Position numbers and translations under genes: made by a program. Below the pieces are notes generated by a model. That model was given only the letters and a program-made list of their open reading frames with translations. It had not been told where the DNA came from and made no database searches. From the NCBI GenBank assembly GCA_012719545.1, contig JAAYAD010000062.1:1-49366 (forward strand): a DNA stretch of 49,366 nucleotides, read 5' to 3'. This document shows, one piece after another, positions 44,152 to 49,366 of the stretch; within the stretch, counting starts at the first letter, position 1; each line of letters opens with the position of its first letter. This DNA comes from Clostridiaceae bacterium. GTDB lineage: Bacteria > Bacillota > Clostridia > DSM-8532.

Positions 44152-44356
44152 CGGGTATTTAAAAATATCTTCTAAATTTTCGCCAAAGCAAGTCTAGAAA
44201 GGCAAAAGAAACCACGAGTGCCGGAAGCTGAAACAGGCTGTTTTCTTCCATTACAAGTTTCGCAGCCCAACAATTGTATTTCGCGTACTGGTATATCCTT
44301 CTATTTTTTCAGATTATTATAATTTCCGTATAATAGAAGTGTAGGAGGACATTGGC

Positions 44357-44617
44357 ATGAAAAAGGCAACAAGGAAAATTAAATTGATAGTTCCTTTAAT
44401 TCTGATTGTCTTAGCATTAGTGTACATAGATTTTAATTATTTTAAATGCAAAAATCTTATTGAATCGTATGGTTGGAACGTAATTTCCAGGGGCAAATCA
44501 AATTAAACATTTGTACTTAATGATTCGCTTTTAAGTGAAGGTCAAAACCAAACACAATACCTGCCTGAACCTTTATCCCATGGCGGTGGATATTATCTAT
44601 CAAAGGTTAAAACATAG
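44357..44617 (+). pseudogene. Small membrane protein gene interrupted by a stop codon
   Basis: Behind AGGAGGAC, ATG 44357 opens a 49-codon frame: a basic start, one membrane helix (IKLIVPLILIVLALVYI), then NLIESYGWNVISRGKSN. An in-frame TAA at 44504 is followed in the same frame by 36 more codons (LNDSLLSEGQNQ, LPEPLSHGGGYYLSKVKT) and a TAG at 44615. The piece before the stop resembles the beginning of DUF4830-type secreted proteins. The frame looks like one gene broken by a nonsense change and perhaps a deletion. A genuine 49-residue membrane peptide is the alternative. Confidence 0.6.
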
Positions 44618-44624
44618 TACCGTT

Positions 44625-45329
44625 TCACTTTCTGCCGGAACGTATTCTTGCTACATTAATATTCATTAATTTTCGGGCAACATGCTGATAAAGCAATTTT
44701 TTAAGTGGTGACAACTGTTGTTGATATTTTTCAAAGAATTCATCAGGAGAATCAAATACTCCCAAATCGTTGTTTATGGCACCTTTCTGTATATATGTAT
44801 CGTTAGCATTCCAATTAACTTCTGGGTTCTGAAAGTTATCTGTAGCAACGCCATATCCGCAAAAACCAGTTTTGCAATCAGAGAACGTTTCCTGGAGGTT
44901 CTTTAAATATTTGCTGTCCAGAATCAAGCCCTCGCTATCATACCAATTCCCTTTATACTGAACTTCAACCCAGCTATGAACAATATTTTGGGGAGTAAAT
45001 TTATAAATGATACCTGGTATAACACCTCGCTGCAGCTTCTTATCAACTGTAAAACCATGAATCCGGCAGGGTATTCCAACAGCTCTTAAAAGAGCCATGA
45101 ATAGTGTTCCCTTTGTATTGCACTGCCCGTAACCATCTTTCAGCACCTCTGAGGCTGGTATGGTATCATCCACATTATATCCGAATGCAATCTCGTCCCG
45201 GACAAAATTATAGATTTTTAAAATTTTTTGAAAATCATCATCATTTGCCCAACCTTTATTCTTTATTAACCTTTGAATGTCGTCATGGCTAAAATCCAGC
45301 ATTTTAGTTTCCTGTAAGTATTTATCCAT
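44625..45329 (-). CDS. Transglutaminase-like cysteine protein
   Basis: A 234-residue cytoplasmic protein with the transglutaminase/protease catalytic triad. The cysteine is in GYGQCNTKGTLFMALLRAVGIPCRIHGF (about 68-95), His in IVHSWVEVQY and Asp in NWYDSEG. There is no signal peptide. Bacterial members mostly act as peptidases or amide hydrolases; the substrate is unknown. GAAGGAGGATT precedes ATG 45329. It follows the AraC-type regulator gene by about 45 bases on the same strand, so the two may be one unit. Confidence 0.88.
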   Translation of the reverse strand: MDKYLQETKMLDFSHDDIQRLIKNKGWANDDDFQKILKIYNFVRDEIAFGYNVDDTIPASEVLKDGYGQCNTKGTLFMALLRAVGIPCRIHGFTVDKKLQRGVIPGIIYKFTPQNIVHSWVEVQYKGNWYDSEGLILDSKYLKNLQETFSDCKTGFCGYGVATDNFQNPEVNWNANDTYIQKGAINNDLGVFDSPDEFFEKYQQQLSPLKKLLYQHVARKLMNINVARIRSGRK

Positions 45330-45374
45330 TGTGTAATCCTCCTTCTTTTTGATTACACTTTATCAAAATACTTA

Positions 45375-46127
45375 TCAGAAAACTTTCAAAAACTCGCTAT
45401 CTTTTAAAATATTTGACGCAGACATTCCAGTCAGCATTTTATTATTGTAAGCAAGATGCGACGGACTATCAAAGCCGGCATTTAAAGCGGCTGTAGTTAT
45501 ATTTTCTCCATTGAAAATTAGCTCGTATGCTCCCTGAAGCTTATGCAAAACAATATAGCTTTTTAAAGGAATCCCTGTTTCTTCTTTAAATAAATGTGCC
45601 AGGCGGCTTTCAGACAATCCTGTTTTTTGAGAAAGATATTTTATCTGATGGGATTCATCTTCATGAAGGCATTCATCCAGGCAATTCAACACTTTCACAA
45701 CCCGATCGTCGAAATCTTTCATGTTACCTGAAGAAAATTGCAAATTAACGCACTCCGCAAGTTCACGTACAGCATCATGACTTCTTTTTTCAAGTACGTT
45801 TCTGAAAGCTTCCTGAACTCCCGTTATTTTTTCGTGAGGGAAAATATAAAAAGGCTTATCCATTAACAGGTTTCTCATTCTTCTGCCCAGTTCAGTTGTA
45901 GGATCAGCCACCAAAGTAAGATGAGGTTCCCCCTCTGCGTTAAACTTATGTGGAATGTTCATATTTACCAGAATGGCATTGCAAGGCAATGGTTGGTCAT
46001 CAACCTCTATATTCAAAATCTTTTGCCCGCTGAGAAACATTTGCAGCACCCAATGCTGGTGGCAATCTGCTTCCAACCTGTCTGAGATGGCCATAAAGTT
46101 TTTACCCAATTTAACTATATAGTTCAT
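45375..46127 (-). CDS. AraC-family transcriptional regulator
   Basis: About 250 residues from ATG 46127, behind TAGGAGTAAT. The N-terminal part is a cupin-like ligand domain (HWVLQMFLSGQKILNIEVD, CNAILVNMNIPHKF). The C-terminal part has the two AraC helix-turn-helix motifs (IKYLSQKTGLSESRLAHLFKEETGIPLKSYI; TTAALNAGFDSPSHLAYNNK). It probably controls the transglutaminase-like gene next to it. The ligand is unknown. Confidence 0.88.
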   Translation of the reverse strand: MNYIVKLGKNFMAISDRLEADCHQHWVLQMFLSGQKILNIEVDDQPLPCNAILVNMNIPHKFNAEGEPHLTLVADPTTELGRRMRNLLMDKPFYIFPHEKITGVQEAFRNVLEKRSHDAVRELAECVNLQFSSGNMKDFDDRVVKVLNCLDECLHEDESHQIKYLSQKTGLSESRLAHLFKEETGIPLKSYIVLHKLQGAYELIFNGENITTAALNAGFDSPSHLAYNNKMLTGMSASNILKDSEFLKVF

Positions 46128-46285
46128 TATTACTCCTAAAATCTTCAATATTTAATAATTTAATTTTCCAGATATAATCTTACCATTTGTTCAGCTTACA
46201 TAAAACTTCATCCTGAATTTCCATAAATAAATTCCCATACCCTTTGTCATATCCGTAGAGCAAATGAGGGTGCGCTCTGGTTCAA

Positions 46286-46466
46286 TCATCCTGCAAATTC
46301 GGTCTCAAGGTACAAACTTTCAAGGTATTTAAGTACGTATTCTATTCCTGTCAAATCATCAACCGGATTGCAGAGCTGGTAATGGTGGCTTTTATTTTGT
46401 AAAAATCCAAATAACAGGCCTGACAAGCTTTTTAAAGCCTTTCTTATCCAAATTAACTGTGCTAAA
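46286..46466 (-). pseudogene. Possible gene remnant without a start codon
   Basis: Reading toward the stop at 46286, a frame of about 60 codons encodes a plausible protein piece (LAQLIWIRKALKSL, PVDDLTGIEYVLKYLE, SLYLETEFAG). It has no start codon or ribosome binding site; a stop precedes it near 46470. It may be the tail of a lost gene or a chance frame. The family is not recognised. Confidence 0.3.
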
Positions 46467-46512
46467 ATTTATATAGATTTAATATCTAAGATTAAATAAC
46501 TTATATATTGAA

Positions 46513-46674
46513 CCGGGATTGGGTAGCTAGGGTTCCGCCTTACAAAGTTAAGGGTCCGAGACCGAGGGCTACATCTCCTTATAGGAGGCACCTATTGGAA
46601 TAAAAAGCCCGAGGGGGAAGGTTCAGCGTGTTTTGCATGCGCTGAAACTTTCCTCCCCGGGCAATTTTAATATT
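46513..46674 (+). promoter_or_regulatory. ykkC-family riboswitch with terminator, before a NUDIX gene
   Basis: The conserved ykkC aptamer signatures are present in order: CTAGGGTTCCG (46527-46537), GGTCCGAGACCG (46553-46564) and AAAAAGCCCGAGGG (46602-46615). The 3' part of the aptamer, starting at GCCCG 46607, also forms the left arm of a long terminator stem with CTCCCCGGGC (46653-46662), followed by AATTTTAATATT. Aptamer and terminator thus exclude each other, so ligand binding should turn expression on. The ykkC variants that sense nucleoside diphosphates precede NUDIX genes, as here. The guanidine-I type is the main alternative. Confidence 0.85.
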
Positions 46675-46687
46675 AGGAGGATTAAAA

Positions 46688-47128
46688 ATGGACAAAGTCA
46701 AAGAAATCCGTCCGGGAGTAGCTGTAATTATTTTTAACGAAAAAAATGAAGTACTTCTGCAAAAAAGAGCAGATATTAAACTTTGGGGAATACCTTCCGG
46801 ACATGTTGAACCGGGGGAAACAGTTTTAGATGCCGCAATCAGAGAAGTATGGGAAGAAGCGGGCCTTCATGTAAAAATACTTAGGCTCATTGGCATTTAC
46901 TCCGACCCCGCTTCTCAAATTTTCCATTACCCCGATGGCCATGTAACTCATTTTGTAACCTGCTGTTTTCAGGCCGAGGTAACAGGCGGAGAACTTTCTT
47001 CTGCTTCACCCGAAACACTGGATATAAGATATTTCCCTATTGATGGTTTACCGGCGGATATTCTGAAAATGCATCCTATGTGGCTGGAAGATGCCTTAAA
47101 TCCAAAGATGCAGCCATTTATCCGCTGA
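46688..47128 (+). CDS. NUDIX hydrolase
   Basis: A 146-residue cytoplasmic protein with the NUDIX box GHVEPGETVLDAAIREVWEEAGL at about residues 38-60. The box carries the REVxEE metal-binding core, and the standard beta strands lie around it (GVAVIIFNEKNEVLLQKR; HFVTCCFQAEV). NUDIX enzymes cleave nucleoside diphosphates linked to another group. TTAGGAGG lies 7 bases before the ATG, directly after the riboswitch terminator. The riboswitch makes a nucleotide substrate or product likely. The exact substrate is not visible. Confidence 0.95.
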   Translation: MDKVKEIRPGVAVIIFNEKNEVLLQKRADIKLWGIPSGHVEPGETVLDAAIREVWEEAGLHVKILRLIGIYSDPASQIFHYPDGHVTHFVTCCFQAEVTGGELSSASPETLDIRYFPIDGLPADILKMHPMWLEDALNPKMQPFIR

Positions 47129-47261
47129 TTATTTAAGCAAAAAAAGAACCAGTATAAGCCAAGAAGCGTCTTATTCCTTGATAAAGCTCGGGAAATGCTT
47201 GAATTACTGCATACTTGATTAAAGTTTTCATTGTAATCAAAAAAATATTATACTTTTCCTC

Positions 47262-47287
47262 AACGTTTCACCCGCCATAATCGTATT
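47262..47287 (+). promoter_or_regulatory. ECF-type autoregulatory promoter of sigma factor copy 2
   Basis: AAC (47262-47264) and CGTATT (47282-47287) are separated by exactly 17 bases, the spacing and core of ECF sigma promoters. It lies 24-50 bases ahead of the sigma factor start, consistent with self-activation. Confidence 0.65.
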
Positions 47288-47310
47288 ATAAGTGAAAAGG
47301 GGGAAGAAAA

Positions 47311-47799
47311 TTGAATTCTTTATTGCGTACGAATGAAGAAATGATTCAAATTTATAACCGTCATGTAAATACTGTCTACCGTGTCTGCTTTATGTATATG
47401 AAAAACAGGCACGATACTGAAGACATGGTGCAAAACACCTTTATAAAGCTTATGAAGGACGGTACCGTTTTTAAAAGCGAAGAACACGAAAAAGCCTGGC
47501 TTATAAGAACGGCAACCAATCTTTGCAAGGATCATTTCAGGCATTGGTGGTCCAGAACCGTTGGTATGGATAAGGCAGCTGATAAGGCGGTTGAGCAGCC
47601 TTTTGTCGCTGACGGTAATTTTGAGATGATTATGGCACTTCCCCCAAAATATAAAACGGTTATTTATTTGTACTATTATGAAGGCTATTCGACGGTAGAG
47701 ATAGCAAAAATGCTTGGAAAGAAGGAATCTACCATCAGAAGCCATCTGCATACCGCCCGAAAACTATTAAAGATGGAAATGGAAGGTGATTTAAAGTGA
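47311..47799 (+). CDS. ECF-family RNA polymerase sigma factor (copy 2)
   Basis: 162 residues. Region 2 is at about 12-75 (YNRHVNTVYRVCFMYMKNRHDTEDMVQNTFIKL). Region 4 is at about 105-158 (LPPKYKTVIYLYYYEGYSTVEIAKMLGKKESTIRSHLHTARKLL). The start is TTG 47311, behind AAGGGGGAAG. Its stop overlaps the start of the next gene (GTGA), the usual sigma/anti-sigma coupling. An AAC-N17-CGT promoter upstream suggests it activates itself. Confidence 0.93.
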   Translation: MNSLLRTNEEMIQIYNRHVNTVYRVCFMYMKNRHDTEDMVQNTFIKLMKDGTVFKSEEHEKAWLIRTATNLCKDHFRHWWSRTVGMDKAADKAVEQPFVADGNFEMIMALPPKYKTVIYLYYYEGYSTVEIAKMLGKKESTIRSHLHTARKLLKMEMEGDLK

Positions 47800-49130
47800 A
47801 GCGTGAGGATATAAAGATGGTATTTGACAATATTGAGCCGGACATACCTGCAAAAGAGCGAATGCTTGAGAATGTCTTATATCATTCAAAAAATAGAAAG
47901 ATAAATACTATGTTTTACTTTAATTTCAGAAAAGCAGTACCCGCCCTTGTGTTAACAGTTGTTTTGGCCGGAGGAATACTGTCCTATGGTCTTAAAGACA
48001 TAATTTTTAACAATGGAATGCGTGGCAGCAGTCCCACAGAAATAGCGCAGGATGGTTTGATTGACAATGATACTGCGTCAGGCAGAGAAGATATGGTTGC
48101 ACCACTGTTGAATCAGTTCCAGATTAAAGGCAGAAATTATATCCTTATGTCGGATTATGTTGAAGAGTTTGGCTTTAATGCTGCAATTTCAGACGGTGAC
48201 ATTGGCAATAAAATTGCCACCATTGAGAAAAGCCCTGATAAAAGCCTGATCGGCTGCGAGGTCTTTGAATATATACCTGCCGGATGTCAGGCAGTTGTCG
48301 TCGTAAAAAGAAACAATGCCTATGAGTTGTACAGATTTTTCACCTTTGAAAGCTACAACAACAATCAGGATGAAGACGCCATTGAGTATTTGAAGCTTTA
48401 CGGCATTAATAGTCCTGAGGATATCGCCAAAATCCAGTTTATAGTCCATACCGAGAGAAGCAAGCTTGAGGGAACCACCAATATTACCGGTGAGATTACC
48501 GACAGAAATGAAATAGCCAGGTTTTACAGCTTCTATTCGGTATTGAGGAACTCCAGCGACAAGTACTTTGAGAAGTTGTTTGGCAGCAGGCCCGGTTCAA
48601 GAGACGTTGAAATTGACCGTGTAAATCCTGATGGACAAAAGGGTGAGATTGTTCCTGATGAAAAAAGTGTTGAACCTGTGGTTCCCGATTATATGCCTGC
48701 GCCTGATTATGACGGTACATCCGGAAGCAGCAGTTCCTATCCCGGCATTGCCGAAGATATGCCATTGTCAGCGGGAGAAGGCCGTGATGCTGTAATAGCT
48801 ATCGAACCTTACATTGCCATTGACCAGCCTGCAGATTTGCCCGTTATCGGAGGCGATACCCCTGTATCGGTTATAATTGACCGCGGAAATGTTTCAAGCC
48901 CAACCGGAGGGTCATCCAGCATGACTGGTTTTGGCAGTACAGAACCTGTAACAGTAGCTCCTGCACAGGGTGGTTCTGTGGGCAACGATCTTGACGATCC
49001 TGTTACAATAAAGATTTACAATAAAAAAGGTGTGTACTTGGAAACAACATACTACAAGAACATAGGCTTTATCTCAAGATATGAGATTTCATCAGATTTT
49101 GCCGCTTTTATAGAGAACTATATCAAATAA
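47796..49130 (+). CDS. Putative single-pass anti-sigma factor with long extracellular part
   Basis: 444 residues from GTG 47796. It has a cytoplasmic part of about 45 residues (NIEPDIPAKERMLENVLYHSK), one membrane helix at about 48-66 (AVPALVLTVVLAGGILSYG), then an outside domain to about 270. A low-complexity region rich in Pro, Ser, Gly, Asp and Val follows to about 405 (PVVPDYMPAPDYDG, SSPTGGSSSMTGFG), and a final strand-rich segment closes it. No zinc anti-sigma motif is visible. Coupling to the ECF sigma gene supports an anti-sigma/sensor role. The flexible outer region may span or bind the cell wall. Confidence 0.75.
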   Translation: MKREDIKMVFDNIEPDIPAKERMLENVLYHSKNRKINTMFYFNFRKAVPALVLTVVLAGGILSYGLKDIIFNNGMRGSSPTEIAQDGLIDNDTASGREDMVAPLLNQFQIKGRNYILMSDYVEEFGFNAAISDGDIGNKIATIEKSPDKSLIGCEVFEYIPAGCQAVVVVKRNNAYELYRFFTFESYNNNQDEDAIEYLKLYGINSPEDIAKIQFIVHTERSKLEGTTNITGEITDRNEIARFYSFYSVLRNSSDKYFEKLFGSRPGSRDVEIDRVNPDGQKGEIVPDEKSVEPVVPDYMPAPDYDGTSGSSSSYPGIAEDMPLSAGEGRDAVIAIEPYIAIDQPADLPVIGGDTPVSVIIDRGNVSSPTGGSSSMTGFGSTEPVTVAPAQGGSVGNDLDDPVTIKIYNKKGVYLETTYYKNIGFISRYEISSDFAAFIENYIK

Positions 49131-49165
49131 AGATAATCAAAACTTAACAACTGATAAATCATACA

Positions 49166-49210
49166 GGGGCTGTCTCAAAATAAGTAAAAATTTTGGGACA
49201 GTTCCCTTTT
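49166..49210 (+). terminator. Terminator of the second sigma/anti-sigma operon
   Basis: GGGGCTGTCTCAAAAT pairs with ATTTTGGGACAGTTCCC with two small mismatches and is followed by a TTTTTT run. It lies about 35 bases past the anti-sigma stop. The stem sequence also resembles the terminal repeats of some insertion sequences, so a small mobile-element remnant acting as terminator is possible. Confidence 0.75.
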
Positions 49211-49307
49211 TTACGTCCAAGTTTAAAGAAAATCCATACGAGTTTCTGAAAATACACATGAAAAACTAGATATTTTGAAACTGCCTTGTTGTTTTGGGCA
49301 TGACAAA

Positions 49308-49328
49308 TAGACCGGCTTTACCGGTCTA
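49308..49328. terminator. Short palindromic hairpin near the window end
   Basis: TAGACCGG (49308-49315) pairs perfectly with CCGGTCTA (49321-49328) around five bases. Modest T-rich sequence follows on either side. It probably belongs to the next gene to the right or is shared. The stretch from 49211 to the window end has no gene I can support. Confidence 0.5.
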
Positions 49329-49366
49329 ACAGCTTCTTTTTGCTCAAGCTATTTCTTTTTTATGTA

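Noticed and set aside
46513..46674. Guanidine-I riboswitch assignment
   Set aside because: The core motifs are shared across ykkC subtypes, but no guanidine transporter or carboxylase gene follows; the NUDIX gene favours the nucleoside-diphosphate subtype.
49166..49210. Insertion sequence end
   Set aside because: The stem resembles some IS terminal repeats, but there is no transposase or matching second end; terminator function explains it.

Overview
The window is chromosomal DNA of a low-GC, Gram-positive, spore-forming clostridium. The evidence is AT-rich intergenic DNA, strong AGGAGG-type ribosome binding sites, several TTG and GTG starts, a Tlp-type small acid-soluble spore protein, lipobox lipoproteins, YesM/YesN and BlaI/BlaR1 regulators, and a GH1/GH130 sugar operon. 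The GH1 enzyme resembles the Clostridium thermocellum BglA type, so a (ligno)cellulolytic relative is plausible, but the genus is not proven. No tRNA, rRNA, CRISPR array or intact insertion sequence was seen.

Layout. 1-3.6 kb: a decayed HExxH peptidase gene, a lipoprotein and an iron-dependent alcohol dehydrogenase. 3.8-6.2 kb: the first BlaR1/BlaI pair. 6.4-7.5 kb: two Cys/Pro-tRNA editing proteins of different subfamilies. 7.9-9.6 kb: an ECF sigma/anti-sigma-like pair. 9.6-10.1 kb: a small membrane protein. 10.3-18.9 kb: a carbohydrate unit on the minus strand (YesM/YesN two-component system, binding lipoprotein, two permeases, GH1 glycosidase, GH130 phosphorylase). The ABC importer has no dedicated ATPase here and probably shares one encoded elsewhere. 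19.1-20.4 kb: a metallophosphatase and gene remnants. 20.5-23.7 kb: a plus-strand operon (YjfL/DUF350-like membrane protein, glutathionylspermidine-synthase-like ATP-grasp ligase, unknown protein), then a small Cys-rich DUF6485-like protein.

23.8-29.7 kb holds the most novel locus: a two-gene operon with its own promoter and a flanking terminator. It encodes a DUF3800-like (RNase H-fold nuclease candidate)/TPR protein and a 1247-residue protein with a zinc ribbon, a possible HEPN-like motif, a STAND-type NTPase and a long helical-repeat region. The architecture resembles anti-phage defence proteins, but I do not recognise the pair as a named system. A GNAT acetyltransferase and tlp follow.

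31.4-40.4 kb is a vanG/vanC-type D-Ala-D-Ser peptidoglycan remodelling cluster: VanR, VanS, a PBP-type D,D-carboxypeptidase, a D-Ala-D-Ser-type ligase, VanXY, and a VanT-like racemase that lacks the membrane domain but has Asn at the serine-specificity position. An ABC exporter of the LolD/MacB type follows. CTTA repeats at exact 11-bp spacing lie in front of vanR, the carboxypeptidase gene and the ligase gene, and are a strong candidate for the VanR binding site.

40.6-44.6 kb: an HTH regulator with a DUF6773-like membrane protein, a second BlaR1/BlaI pair whose operators use the same GTCTA half-sites as the first, and a small membrane gene broken by a stop codon. 44.6-46.1 kb: a transglutaminase-like protein and an AraC regulator. 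46.5-47.1 kb: a ykkC-family riboswitch with terminator in front of a NUDIX hydrolase gene, the context of the nucleoside-diphosphate-sensing ykkC variant. 47.3-49.1 kb: a second ECF sigma/anti-sigma-like pair behind an AAC-N17-CGT promoter.
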